A stretch of DNA of 64,000 nucleotides from Blastobasis lacticolella. Lineage: Eukaryota; Arthropoda; Insecta; Lepidoptera; Blastobasidae. A model generated the notes under the pieces. That model saw nothing but the letters and a program-made list of their open reading frames with translations. It made no database searches and was not told where the DNA came from. Shown piece by piece: positions 10,807 through 20,856 of the stretch (its first letter is position 1; the number at the start of each line of letters is the position of its first letter). The position numbers and the translations under genes were made by a program. Location of the stretch: the NCBI GenBank assembly GCA_905147135.1, contig LR990054.1:16219001-16283000 (forward strand), in the 5' to 3' direction.

Positions 10807-11465
10807 TAGCATGAAAAGGATCCATCTATGTCCATTTCATAAAAGAAAAACAATGATTTCGAATGAGAAACCATTCGTATTCTGCCTATACTCGATTCCC
10901 CAAAGCATTCTAAAACTACGTGCTTTACTTAGTCAATTGATTTGGCCTAAAACAAAACCTAGGTTTCAGACAAATCCTTAGGGTAAAACTACTTACATAC
11001 AACTCGAATTTCGCGTTATTCGCCCATTTCTAAGTGCTGTGGAGTTTTGATTAAATTTTCATATATTATATCTATCTACCAATCAAACGGGATTACTAAT
11101 TACTATGTGTAGTTAACTAATTTTGAAGCGTCGGAGTTTCTATTGAAATATTAGTTTAAGATTTCAGTAATTAATTTACAAATATATTAGTCAATTTATT
11201 TAGATTTCTCTTGATAATACTAAACGATAACGTTCTCTACTTTCGTTATTTTCTATTGAAATGTACTGTAAGTAACTTAGTTAGACATTTAGATACGTAA
11301 ACAGCCCTTACTAATTCCACCTAAGATGTAACAATTACGTGATATGCGGATGTGTAATTGAACTTAAGTACCCCTACAGACGTCTCAAGAGGTGGTTGTG
11401 ACGTCGCTATATCAAATTCCATAGGCCGTTTCGAACTGTAAATTATGAACATACATAAAGCTCAC
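10807..11465. other. No gene recognised
   Basis: A 61-codon ORF at 10796-10981 overlaps the family E tail and is not supported. The remainder is AT-rich and repeat-free by eye. Confidence 0.5.
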
Positions 11466-11690
11466 GACCGAGCAGAAATTGAAATGATGAATTTTAATTT
11501 CTGTTACGGGTCTGGGTGTAGTATGTATAATAAGTGTGTATTTGAAAAAAAAAAAAAGTATGTAGTAGATAGTTTATCAGTTATCTAACACCCATAACAC
11601 AAGCTTTGCTTACTTTGGGGCTAGAGGGCGCTGTGTTAATTTGTCCAAGCATCTCTATTATTATTGACTTTTATTTATTATTTGTCCCAC
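11466..11690 (+). mobile_element. SINE A, head missing
   Basis: The copy starts at CGAGCAGAAATTGAAATGATG, the junction just after the tRNA-like head in full copies. It continues through TTTCTGTTACGGGTCTGGG, TATCTAACACCCATAACACA and GGGCTAGAGGGCGCTGTGT to a TTTATTTATTA tail. The tRNA-derived promoter is absent, so the copy is inert. Confidence 0.9.
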
Positions 11691-11764
11691 AGTAGGGATA
11701 GACAGAATGAAAGGATTTTCATCGCACGTGAAGATCGCACAGACTACTCTACTCTAGGGATCTA

Positions 11765-11832
11765 CTCGTGACCATGACGCAAGCAACTGCGTTGAAATAT
11801 CGAGCTAAAATTAATACTAACCGTGGTAATAA
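11765..11832 (-). mobile_element. Family G fragment
   Basis: The read CGTGACCATGACGCAAGCAA followed by CTGCGTTGAAATATCG is the reverse complement of the 3' half of the family G element at 40620-40670. An ORF drawn through here (11768-11959) is explained by repeat pieces. Confidence 0.6.
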
Positions 11833-11921
11833 ACCCGATATGAGCGATGAAAGTGTAGTAAATAACCACGAAAGTCTTAAAACCTGTAGACTGAAAGGAC
11901 ATTATGAAATTCACATTATAT

Positions 11922-11970
11922 GCTATGCTAGGATATTGTGTCAGGACCGAGAAAACTAGCGGTCCATAAT
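11922..11970 (+). pseudogene. LINE ORF2 C-terminal relic (family K)
   Basis: The frame reads ARILCQDREN, stop, RSII. This matches the family K C-terminal signature EAKELCQDRAKWRSIVSAYP seen better at 61260-61315. Only about 16 codons survive. Confidence 0.5.
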
Positions 11971-12049
11971 CACTTTCCTGTGCCATAATTTAGATCCTTC
12001 AGAAAGTAAAGAATAATTGCCAATGAAACATTAGATAGTTATATGTAAC

Positions 12050-12115
12050 TAGGTAGGCCCTACCTACGTCGTACCCGTGCGAAGCCGGGACTCGTCGCTA
12101 GTTAACAAAAACAAA
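12050..12115 (-). repeat. Family H-like end fragment
   Basis: The string TCGTACCCGTGCGAAGCCGG followed by GACTCGTCGCTAGTTAAC resembles the 'CCGTGCGAAGCCGGG' end block typical of lepidopteran H-like interspersed repeats. Too short to classify further. Confidence 0.4.
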
Positions 12116-12810
12116 GACTGTCATCGCCAGCCGGTGTCGTCCCACCATCCTGCTTTATACCAGCATCTTGTCACGGTGTTTAGCCTGGCGTTGCGGGAAC
12201 AGCGGTGACGGCGGTTGGCTTTACACTCAATTAGAGAAACACGGATCCCCCCCCTTCCCTCCTCTACACCCCTCTAACTCCCCCCCCCCCCCCCCCCTTG
12301 CGGGATCTCCTTGACTCAAGTTCCCATTAGTGGGCCGGGCTAAATGCATTAGCGGAAACAGGGAAATGAAGATGTTTTATACTTAGGGTTTACGGAATCC
12401 GGTGTGGGGAGGTGCGTTGCGTTTGATGGATAGTTTTAATTGCTTTTTTATTATTTAGGCTGCTCGTATTTGGTATTTGACGTTATATTTTTTCTTTTGC
12501 AAGGGAAAAGTAATTTTTGTTCTGTAACCTATTGTGTGATGCATCAAATGAAAGGGCTTTTAAATAGAAATATTTTCAAAGTTGTTGCACTTGCCCTTGC
12601 ACAAAACAAACTCGCCGTTCACTACAAATTTTCTATTCCAACTATTTGTAACTAAAACAGAAAAATACGAATGGCACCCCGCTCCAAGCTATAACCATGC
12701 CAAATTACAGCTTTCTCAGACAGACACACAGACAGGCAGACATACTAGAACTAAAGATTATAAACTAAAAAACGAGAGACATTGCAATGTTCGCCGCAAA
12801 CTATAAAAAC
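12116..12810. other. No gene; C-run at 12280-12298
   Basis: A pyrimidine-rich stretch (12247-12298) ends in a long poly-C run, a likely length-variable site. ORFs 12440-12655 and 12582-12806 are unassigned. CAGACAGACACACAGACAGG simple sequence lies near 12718-12738. Confidence 0.5.
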
Positions 12811-12960
12811 ACGAGTGCCCGGGGTCTGCATTGACCATGATCCAGGATTTAGCAGACTGCCATCTGACCTCCGTGACACTGTTAACAAGGGAACCCGACC
12901 AGATTGGATCAAGATTACACATTCAGTCGCCTGAATAAGCAGGTATAACTGCCGCAAGCT
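12811..12960 (-). mobile_element. SINE B, 3' part
   Basis: Minus-strand SINE B with the CGGGGTCTGCATTGACCATG block, ATCCAGGATTTAGCAGA, CTGCCATCTGACCTCCGTG, TGTTAACAAGGGAACC, CGACCAGATTGGATCA and TCAGTCGCCTGAATAAGCAG. The usual CAGGTAATTACAGTGGAGC block is deleted between GCAGA and CTGCC. The tRNA-like head is missing. Confidence 0.9.
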
Positions 12961-13483
12961 ATACGTGTCTGTTAATTCTTGAGATCGAATGATAACCTGT
13001 TCACCGCCGAATAAGAACCGGGTATACAAAACCCGAACCCGGCTGGTGAACCGTGTCCAAGTGGCGAAATCCGTATCTTACGACGAATCTACCCAATTGC
13101 ATCGCGACTCTTGAGGGTTTGGCAAAGGGGGTTGGAGTGGGCTGCAGTGAGTTATGAATTTGTTTTGAGAGATTTGGTTTGGTGATGCCGCTGTTTTGTG
13201 GCGTAATCCATTGGGATTATCATTTTTCGGTAAAAATTTGGTAGTAACTAGATCTTCTAGGAAGCCGGAATAATTTAGATCGAACTTCACTTCAGGTAAG
13301 TTCGTTTACTGATGTAATTTTTTCATAATAGGACTTCTCCATATGTCCATTAAATAAAATCTCTAATGGTAATCATGTGAATATTAATTATAACAATACC
13401 TTCCGGGTATTTTTTTATAAAACCAAAACCTCAAAACTCTAGCTGTGCGCAAGACACCTAAAATTATCACACCAATAAAGTCG
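12961..13483. other. No gene recognised
   Basis: Unassigned ORFs lie at 12751-13029, 13078-13290 and 13384-13599 (all minus). The first overlaps the SINE B copy and the last overlaps the 5S-like element, so neither is credible as a gene. Confidence 0.45.
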
Positions 13484-13690
13484 CACTGGTCTAGTGGCCG
13501 TCGCTTACAAGACAGGTAACCAAGGTTAAGCAATGCTCGCAATGTCCGCGAACAGGATGGTGACCGTTTCGTACGTTGAGAGTAGTCGAACTTCAGCACC
13601 GCAACGAGCGCGTCACTCGTTAGGTGTGCCTCCGAATACCAACCAAGGTCTATCCTGGGGTCCCGTAGACTGGTTGTACAGTTATTTCTA
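13484..13690 (+). mobile_element. 5S-rRNA-like promoter relic, possible SINE3-type element
   Basis: A box-A-like AGGTTAAGCAA (13523-13533) is followed 32 bases later by a box-C-like AGGATGGTGACCG (13554-13566). In 5S rRNA genes AAGTTAAGCAA and TTGGATGGGTGACCG are separated by about the same distance. The surrounding sequence is not 5S rRNA: the termini do not pair and the 3' part is unrelated. The simplest reading is a 5S-derived SINE or a 5S-head pseudogene. No second copy was seen in the window, so its 3' edge is a guess. Confidence 0.45.
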
Positions 13691-13699
13691 TTCTATCAC

Positions 13700-14545
13700 A
13701 CCAAATATTGTAACGCAAATTTGAATTTAAACAAAATACCAACTTCACGTATTGTCAAAACCAATCACGCGAAATACAAACTATCATATTACGCAAAATA
13801 CCATTATTTATTTTCGACGCCTGAAATTCCGGATTCCGATTCAGGATTCCGTGACCGCTGTACGAGAATTTCGATATATTCGTCACTTTTTCATTAAAAT
13901 AGAGTCCCACGCTTGTAATCCATAGATTTGTACGTAGTGTAATGAAATACGCGATATGATTTTAAAGGCCCTTTTTGCCCCAGTCGTGCTGGGTCATTAT
14001 AACCTTTATGGGTAATAAAGGCCTGGACCTTATAATTCCGTGTTGTTTCGCGACATAAAAACGAGAATAAATAACGACTAGGGTTTCGATGGTGGCATTA
14101 TTCTTGTACGAAGGGTTAGTAGGTTGAATTTTAAAATGTTTCAATTTGTAGAATTTATAAGTTTTGATTATTGTTTGTCAGTACCGTAGAAAGTAGAACA
14201 CCATGAGCTTACCGCTACTGTGAAGAGCGTCTGGAGATCGTAAAAGGTGGAAAATGCATTCTATTTTTATGTCAGTATGTTTTGTTTCGACTGGCAACAT
14301 TTTATATAAATACCGTCATGTTACCCATTTACGTAATTTTACGTAAACATTTACTTTATTACTAATAATTTATTTAAGAATTCAAACATTAGACACATTT
14401 TACATTCACAAATTGAGGTCACGACCCTCAGATATGAGGAATACGAACGGAGGAGGAGACATTCACAAATACCAGGCAAACGTAACAACCCCAAAAACGA
14501 ACAAACCTGCATCAATATTATACGTACTTCGTTACATAACATTTT
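13700..14545. other. No gene recognised
   Basis: AT-rich. A 60-codon minus ORF (13962-14144) is unassigned. Confidence 0.5.
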
Positions 14546-14590
14546 ACCTCCTAGAGCGCTTCCCTGCGGCACCCCCGCCAACGTAAACAA
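14546..14590 (-). pseudogene. Reverse transcriptase motif-B relic (jockey-like)
   Basis: On the minus strand the first residues of an open frame read LAGVPQGSALGG, the RT motif B signature of jockey-group and many other LINEs (GVPQGSALGP). Downstream the frame loses similarity at once, so about 14 codons are all that remain. The frame continues open to 14351 but without RT motifs. Confidence 0.6.
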
Positions 14591-15075
14591 GATTCATAAA
14601 ACCTCGATTAATCGGCGTTCCCGCGTATCGACGCCAAAAGGCATGCTCATATCCCTCCGTCGGCAAACACACACTCATTATTTCTGATTATTGAGGCAGA
14701 ATAGTTTTTGTTTATCTCGCTTTGGCGCCGACATCCCGTAAATCAAACAGTCCCTCTTGCTCAGTTATATTCCTCATCACTAAACCAAGCTGAGGATCTC
14801 TCGGTGTTTTCTCGGAATTAATCCAGCTTTCATTAAGGATTTGCGACAAAATGTTTTTATTTATTGCCTTTTATTTCTCGTGAACGTCCACCGGAAGTAA
14901 TATTTATGGAGGAATGCTTAGTGGATCTGTTTTGCTGTTTATTTTGTTGTTTATTGTTTTTGCTTATTTGTGATTAATATAGAAGGACAGGGTAAACACG
15001 GGGAAGGAAATTTTAGCTAACGGTTTGAAGATTAACCTCGCTAAAACAGAGTGCCTACAATCGGATCTTGAAACC
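14591..15075. other. No gene; single-copy-looking DNA
   Basis: Mixed-composition sequence including GCTTTGGCGCCGACATCCCG near 14721. No ORF above 60 codons and no match to repeats in the window. The texture would suit a conserved noncoding element, which only a cross-species alignment could show. Confidence 0.4.
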
Positions 15076-15215
15076 TTTTTTTATGTTATACGGCAGACAA
15101 ACAGGCAAGCGGGCCATCTGATGGAAAGTGGTCACCGCCGCCTATGGACATCAGCAACAACAGGAGAATTACCAAAGCTATGCCCGCCTCAATAGTGACC
15201 TCTAATATACCTCTC
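15076..15215 (-). mobile_element. Family D, 3' fragment
   Basis: In minus orientation it begins with a T-run (A-tail), then ATGTTATACGGCAGACAAAC, AGGCAAGCGGGCCATCTGAT and GGAAAGTGGTCACCGCCGCC, then CTATGGACATCAGCAACA. This is the 3' end of the family whose full copies are at 36758, 54174 and 56279. Confidence 0.85.
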
Positions 15216-15887
15216 GAACGGTCCAATACAGGAAACGAACCTGTCAATAGACCTAAATTCAAGAAAGTCAGATCTGTGCTGCACAAGTCCCTAAATATCG
15301 GCTCCGATGGCAACGACAGTAGTGAGACTACTCTCAAAGGCCCTCGTCAGAAATTATTAAAACTATTAATTATATGAAGCTGAAACCAAGAGGTAGCTAG
15401 TACATATATATACTACAAAGTTTGACCTAAAGGCTCATCAAAGCCAGTAGCTACTAGAAAAACAGAAAACTAGAGAACTAAACAGACATTAACTTGCTAA
15501 TTACTGCTGCACCAGAAATGCCCGTAAAAACCCCCGAAACGCTTTCCATCGACGCGTCGCTAGGGACTTGCGTTCCATACGAGTTGATAAACGGTAATGC
15601 ATCTCGTTCACGGCGGTTCATACGATTCTCGGGGGACTTGGAGCAATTTAAACGAGCATGTGGATACAGCCGCAAGGTTACGAGAGGTTATCATGTAACT
15701 TTTCGTTCCGGTAATCGGTCGGCATCGCGACGATATCGTTTCTCCGACGTATTGCGGCCATGTTTACGAAAGAAGTGTGGTTTTTTTATGGCGCGGCTCT
15801 GTTATGGTACTTTATTTCTGTCTCCCTGTTGTAGAGGAACCATCGACAAATACCAGGGACCAACATTTCGTTTCATTTCCTTACGCA
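15216..15887. other. No gene; 139-codon ORF at 15494-15913
   Basis: The longest ORF (plus, 15494-15913) has no motif I recognise. An antisense ORF (15478-15675) overlaps it and its 3' end runs into family F. It is probably chance. Confidence 0.4.
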
Positions 15888-16080
15888 GTGTGGTGTTCGA
15901 AAGAGTAGAGTAAATTATAGCACCAACCTCATCAATCGACGAGTGTGGTAAAAGGCGACTGTTTTCTTTTGAGTACTTTTCCAACACTGCGATCTCTAAT
16001 ACGCCTGCCAAGCGTGGACTTTATGGTAATGTTCTCCACTAATGCGGAGAAGGCTATAAGCCTTATGGACTGATTATGAT
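15888..16080 (+). mobile_element. Family F retroposon, internally deleted
   Basis: It starts GTGTGGTGTTCGAAAGAGTAG, then ATAGCACCAACC and AAAGGCGACTG. The block carrying CGAGGCAAAAGATC to GGGCAGCAGC is missing. It resumes at CAACACTGCGATCTCTAATA and CGCCTGCCAAGCGTGGA, ending near TGGACTGATTATGATGACGA. Confidence 0.8.
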
Positions 16081-16760
16081 GACGATTGCCGTCACGTGAC
16101 GGTAAAGTGCCACAACTTATCTGACCCGGCAGTTAAAGCTGGTCCTAAGTGTTGCCATTTTGAAATGTTATGTCAATTCCAACAACAGTGATGCTGACCG
16201 GTTCAGATAAGTTTGTTATACTATATATTTATTTATCACGTAGGTGTAGATGTCGATAAGATGACGACGATGCGATCCATGAGCCTCTCTAGCTTGGAGC
16301 TTATGGAAAAGCCCTCCACTAATGTGAAAGCGGATTAATTCCGAGCGTACTGCGAACTTTCCTTCTTAATCATGGCATAATTATTCGTTAACGTCATGAA
16401 AGCGGCCGAGTTACATGGTCGGTCGTCCAGAACTGTCAGGGGCTGACTGTCCGTGATGTGGGTAAGCCTGGGCCAGACCTTGACAGAGGGTGAAGACACT
16501 TTTTTAAAACCTGAACCAAGTCCTGTCACGCTCATTTGGGGGAAGGTCCGCTGTGTTTGAAGCGTTTTATGATGAAATTGTAATGTATTATATTTTTAAT
16601 TCCTTTTCGTTTTTTTTTGTTTACGCATGCGTGCCTGTTTCTGGGTAGACAATTCGGAGCACTTGCGTTCGGTTATCTGGATGAAATTTATTAATCTGGA
16701 TGAACTATAATTAGACGGTCAGTAAGTAATGATAAACATGTGGTACAAATAATACTATAA
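16081..16760. other. No gene; perfect palindrome and F fragment
   Basis: CCGTCACGTGACGG at 16089-16102 is a perfect 14-base palindrome centred on an E-box CACGTG. A second, small family F tail piece (GGAGCTTATGGAAAAGCCCT followed by CCACTAATGTG) sits at 16290-16330. A 66-codon ORF at 16335-16535 is unassigned. Confidence 0.5.
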
Positions 16761-16912
16761 TCTGGTCAGTTACCTCGGTTGACAGGGTCATGGAGGTCAG
16801 ATGGCAGTCCGTCTTGGCTATGATCCAGGATTTAACAGATCAGGTAACTACAGCAGAGCAACTGCCATCTGACCTTCATGTCCCAATTAACAGGGGAACC
16901 TGACTAGATTGG
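16761..16912. mobile_element. Two SINE B fragments as an inverted repeat
   Basis: 16761-16808 is SINE B in plus orientation (TCTGGTCAG..., ending GAGGTCAGATGGCAGT). 16861-16912 is the same block in minus orientation (ACTGCCATCTGACC... to GACTAGATTGG). The 52-base spacer carries the minus-strand continuation GCTATGATCCAGGATTTAAC. The arms are about 48 bases with scattered mismatches, so the transcript could fold into a long hairpin. Confidence 0.9.
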
Positions 16913-17024
16913 TGCATGATTTGAATTTAAAACATCAATGACATGACAGATCAATATCTGACACAGATTCTGGAACAGAAGGCGATTTTGAACAACCGAT
17001 ACCCATTGCATTTAATTGAGTTTT

Positions 17025-17200
17025 ATGTATAATAATAATAATAAAAATAATGTTTTACATGCTACAGTAGATTAACATGAAACACACTTGGCCTAGGCCC
17101 GTGTGTTTCATCAAAACACCAGTATTTCTTTAATACTGAGCAATGTAAAGATAACATAACAATAATAATAATAATAAAAGTATTTATTTCCGTAAAAACC
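17025..17200 (-). mobile_element. Family I repeat
   Basis: Bounded by AAT trinucleotide runs on both sides (17028-17045 and 17162-17178). It contains ATGAAACACAC (17077-17087) and GTGTGTTTCAT (17101-17111), a perfect 11-bp hairpin with 13-base loop. Read on the minus strand it matches 41495-41700, sharing GTTATCTTTA, CTCAGTATT, CACGGGCCTA and AGTGTGTTTCATGTT. Confidence 0.75.
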
Positions 17201-17971
17201 AGTTACTAATACAGATAGTATACATCAGTATTTTCAAATCTTACAAAGGTTTAACTTAATAGATAATGCAATCAGAGTGGACCCCTGACCCCCTGACTGT
17301 ATGTATGTAGCCTATCCTTAAACACTAGACATATATGCCATAATTCTAGCAATACACATAATTATAGTGCAGTCGTATCAAGGTATAATTATGGTATAGA
17401 TAGAGGTTGTCATCATGGCGCATGATTAATGTGGTCGCCATGTTGGTAATGCACATATTGTACATAATATGACATAGTCTCGTATGAATCTAGGGCACTT
17501 GATAAGGGGCATAAGGGCGGAATTGATATATTGCCCGGCATTTGAGTAAATCAGAAGGTAATCTAGAACAGGCGAATAAAATTATTTCTGTTTTTTTTTT
17601 AATGATAATTTATTTAGAAGTAGATTTACAATATTGGTTTTTTACAATTAAAACAGAATAAAGTGGAACTGGGTACCTATAATAAACAAAAAAAAGCCTT
17701 ACTTAACCTGAATTAAAGGTGAAAAATTTGCCCCAGGTCCCTTGCGGAAAAGTGCCTAGAAAGCTGGCCGCGTTTGGTTTTAAAGTTTTAAACACAGTCA
17801 TGAAACTATCGCGGTTATCGTATTGTCAGATATGCGCCCGTAACAATGATGACCAATGACCTAAATACGCGGTGAATGAGACGTAAAATAGACTTATTAA
17901 AATCATGAACAAAGTGGTACGTCGTAATTTTTTTTAATCCAGTTTCATTTGTCATTGTCGGAGGTCTGAGT
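17201..17971. other. No gene; weak family G trace
   Basis: Near 17800-17850 GTTTTAAACACAGTCATGAA and ACTATCGCGGTTATCG echo the 5' end of family G. The rest is AT-rich with no ORF above 60 codons. Confidence 0.45.
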
Positions 17972-18123
17972 GAGAGGAATATAAAAGCACAGAATATTCA
18001 AGGCTAGAGTGAATAGGCTGTTCCTAGACAGGCATGCTCCATCTTCGACCGCATCGTCACTTACCACCAGGTGAGATGGCGGTCAAATGTCTGGATAGTC
18101 TAAAATTAAAAAAAAAAAAAAAA
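17972..18123 (+). mobile_element. Family C retroposon with poly(A)
   Basis: Reads TATTCAAGGCTAGAGTGAAT, GCATGCTCCATCTTCGACCG, CATCGTCACTTACCACCAGG and TGAGATGGCGGTCAAATGTC, and ends in a run of about 18 A. The A-tail and lack of ORF mark a retroposon. Minus-strand copies lie at 33816 and 48346. Confidence 0.85.
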
Positions 18124-18179
18124 ACAGATTTTCCTTTTCTATTTGAATTATGACAATGGATCTTTCAAGAGCTACTTAT

Positions 18180-18275
18180 GTTAGGTAGAGGGCTAGACGT
18201 GGGCAACGCTTTGGTGACGCGTCAGGTGTTGCTGGTCATCACAGGCGGTGATGACCATTTTCAATTAAATGAATG
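18180..18275 (+). repeat. Family D-like fragment
   Basis: GGGCAACGCTTTGGTGACGC, GGTGTTGCTGGTCATCACAG and GCGGTGATGACCATTTTCAA correspond to the GGGCAACGCATTGGCGATAC to GGTGACCACTTTCCATCAGG part of family D, diverged. Confidence 0.55.
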
Positions 18276-18337
18276 AATAAAATGAAAAAAAAAATATAGA
18301 AGAAAAAACCCAATGGATCAAGCATATATGCTTCCAA

Positions 18338-18431
18338 ACTGTACTGTAGGGGGCGATCAATAATATATTATGTAACATTGTCGGTTTTCAATGTTACATA
18401 ATATATTATTGATCGCCCCCTGGTTTACAGT
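18338..18431. repeat. Long perfect hairpin, 33-bp arms
   Basis: The left arm 18348-18380 (AGGGGGCGATCAATAATATA ... GTAACATTG) is exactly complementary to the right arm 18389-18421, with an 8-base loop TCGGTTTT. Beyond a 4-base mismatch (CTGT/GGTT) a further 6 bp pair (18338-18343 with 18126-equivalent bases 18426-18431). The perfection of the arms points to a recent inverted duplication or fold-back event. A small-RNA precursor is possible but has no independent support. Confidence 0.95.
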
Positions 18432-18501
18432 CTCTTGCATTCTAACAGCGTTAAGTACCTATACCCGAAAATGTTTACCGGCTTGAGCGCAAAATAATTC
18501 T

Positions 18502-18765
18502 GTAATCTTGGCGTTAATGTCCCGGTTGCCCAGGGTCTGCATTGATAAAGGATTTTCCAGCTCAGGTAATTGTGAGCGACTGCCGTCTGACCTCCGTCAT
18601 CCTGTTACCAGGAGATTCTGACCAGATTAGATCATAGTGATACATTCAATCACGATGTTATCCCTCACCGTGCATAATTTAGTGGTCAACTAAGTTGATA
18701 GGTACATGGCGGGACTGGGGTTCGATCCCGAACTAAGCCCACCGATGCTCCCGCCGCTTCAACTT
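18502..18765 (-). mobile_element. SINE B, near full-length
   Basis: In minus orientation: tail ATCTTGGCGTTAATGTCCCG, CCAGGGTCTGCATTGA, GCGACTGCCGTCTGACCTCC, CTGACCAGATTAGATCAT, CATTCAATCACGATGTTATC and the body near GTGGTCAACTAAGTTGATAG. The tRNA-like head is decayed but keeps box B (GGTTCGATCCCG read on the plus strand at about 18720-18731). Internal deletions shorten the A/T-rich middle. Confidence 0.85.
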
Positions 18766-19879
18766 TACGATTCTGTCGTAATTTCCACTACGTATATAAC
18801 ATCTTATCAGCCATGCATCACGGCCCTGCGCCAGCGTCGCTACACTCGTAAACAAGCTCGGCTTGTCTAGTTAGCGGACGCGGGAGTCGGGTGTCGCCCG
18901 TAATTGAGGCCCGGAATGAACGCCCTGGGGCCATGGCGGGGCCCCATTCAAATTGGGCCGCTTATTAAATTTCCCAACGATGGGACGGATCGAGGTTTTT
19001 CGGCGTAAGAACGCTGGGAGGCCTTTGTTGGAGACTCGATTGTGATTGGTTGTTAGGATTGGAACTGGAATATTTGAAAGTATTTTTTTCATAAAAATAG
19101 AAGTTTATCCAGCTTAAGAGCTTAGTTTTTGTAACATCAACCGCTTGGCCAAGCGTGGTGATTATGGCAAAGCCCTCTACGGGTGTGGAGGAGGTTAAAG
19201 TCCAGCAGTGTACTGTTATAAGCTGTATTTGGGAACGATGGCTATGTATCTATGTTATAAGCTACAACAATGCGAAATTTCATTAAAAACACTGCGTGAA
19301 AGAGTACCTGGCTAAAATTATATTAACCTTACAAACTGTAGCGTTAGTAGGATAATTTATTCGATTAAAACAATCCTAAGTCCCAAAAGGCGGTAGTTGT
19401 GAACCCCGATACCTCCCCGGAAGTGACGAGGGCACCGACCGGAAAACTGATGCGCCAAAACATTGCCCACAGAGAAAAAAGCCTAGAGCGCTCTGTGTTG
19501 CCAGAAAATGGCGGTCGAGAAAAAATTGGATTTATATTTTACGGGCGAGGTGTTATATTTTGCGTTGACGTTTCGGAAAATGACGGACGCTTTTTAATTT
19601 TGATGAGCCGCCTGGATTTGCACCCTACTTTGTTTGACATAGGGTTGGTTTTCCTGTGCGGGAAGGATCGAATTATTTAATGAAGGCAATCACATTTTGT
19701 TTGTAAGGAGACCCTTTGTGATAGGGATGGATACGGGGGATCCCATTACGCGAGCAAGGAATTAAGACAGTGATATTGCATTGTGATAAAGCCGAATAAG
19801 GAATGTCAATGATACTATTCTTTTACAGTCCATTGCATTTCAGCGATGATTTAGAAAATTTGAAGTAAAGTTCTAGTGC
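18766..19879. other. No gene; GC-rich patch and F fragment
   Basis: 18865-18970 is GC-rich (CCCTGGGGCCATGGCGGGGC) and repeat-free. A family F tail fragment lies at 19145-19235 (GGCCAAGCGTGGTGATTATG, then GCAAAGCCCTC). ORFs 18871-19092 (minus) and 19399-19680 (plus) are unassigned. Confidence 0.45.
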
Positions 19880-20112
19880 GATATTGTTCGGTATGCATGC
19901 GGGACTCGGGATCCGGCATCCTACTTCTCCGGTCCACTTCGTTCGGTCTTCGGCATCCTTGTCAAGCTATTCTTTAGTACCTACGTCAAGCCATCGCTTC
20001 TTGGGTCGGCTATTTTTCCCCTTGCCTGATGCAGGTGTCATAGCCAGACTTGTTCCCTACGTAATTTGCCGGTCTGCGCGAGACGTGTCCATGCCATCGA
20101 AGGCGTCACCCT
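19880..20112 (-). pseudogene. LINE ORF2 C-terminal relic, frameshifted
   Basis: The minus strand reads RLRWHGHVSRRPANYVGNKS, then after a frame change LAMTPASGKGKNSRPKKRWL and DVGTKE, a stop, and LDKDAEDRTKWTGE. The LRWxGHVxR, GRPKKRWLD and EDAxDRxKWR modules in that order are the C-terminal signature of RTE-like and related insect LINE pol proteins. At least one frameshift and one stop disrupt it, so it is dead. A 187-codon plus-strand ORF (19884-20447) is antisense to this relic and owes its length partly to that. The RT palm was not found upstream on the minus strand. Confidence 0.8.
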
Positions 20113-20856
20113 TGCAGCTTATCTGCGATGTCACGGAAATCAGGTTACCGAATATGGGAGTTTTTAGATGGCTGTCATGTTCGGCTTGCTGTAGACGCTG
20201 TAGCTGGCTGTACCTGGAGGTGCAAATCACCAAGGCCACACGCGAAGCCTCCGCGGCTGAACTAGCAGAAACAAATCCCCGGGCCCCCATTATCGTGGCA
20301 CTAAAATTGGAAAACGTAATGGCGTTCCTTTCCCAACTGCCGGCATTTACCTTAACGACTAGACATTTAGCCAAATTACAGATTTATAAATGGGCCGCGA
20401 CATATAAAACATGGGGTCCGTCAACGCTGGCAGGCTTTGCCAGATAGTTGTGACTTCGTGCAACTAGCTTTTGCCCGTGACTCCTTCTGAAATGTAATTT
20501 AGACAGCTGCGGTGCAAATTACTGACATGAAAAAAACAGGTACAATTCCACTCTCGTACCACCCGCCGCAGACGGTTGGTATCCACGAAACGTGGCCAAG
20601 AACATTTCCTAGCTTGTAGAGTCAGCTGCACCGAGAACTGACCCCATACCTACATCTAAAGTATGCTAGGAACTATTCGAATATGTCCCGTTAAGGTTCA
20701 TTTCCAGGCCGAAATTTAGGGTTTTATGGGAGAGCCAAAGGATTTTTATGGACTAGATTCTGACAAACCATCACGCGATATCGTGTTCCCGACCACCGAT
20801 GCCATAGGCCATGATATCGTGTGGTTCACAATGAATGAACGTGTTACGGTGGCCAT
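20113..20856. other. No gene; short GATATCGTG repeats
   Basis: GATATCGTGT occurs at about 20778 and 20813, just outside the foldback element. ORFs across 20057-20447 are antisense to or continuous with the LINE relic and are not supported as genes. Confidence 0.45.

Noticed and set aside
12247..12298. Functional poly-C element
   Set aside because: Long C-runs also occur at 8461, 27329 and 38843. They look like ordinary length-unstable low-complexity sequence.
15494..15913. 139-codon plus-strand ORF
   Set aside because: No domain, overlaps an antisense ORF, and its end enters family F.
19884..20447. 187-codon plus-strand ORF, the second longest in the window
   Set aside because: The first third is antisense to a clear LINE C-terminus (LRWHGHV, RPKKRWLD, DRTKW on the minus strand). 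The remainder has no recognisable family.
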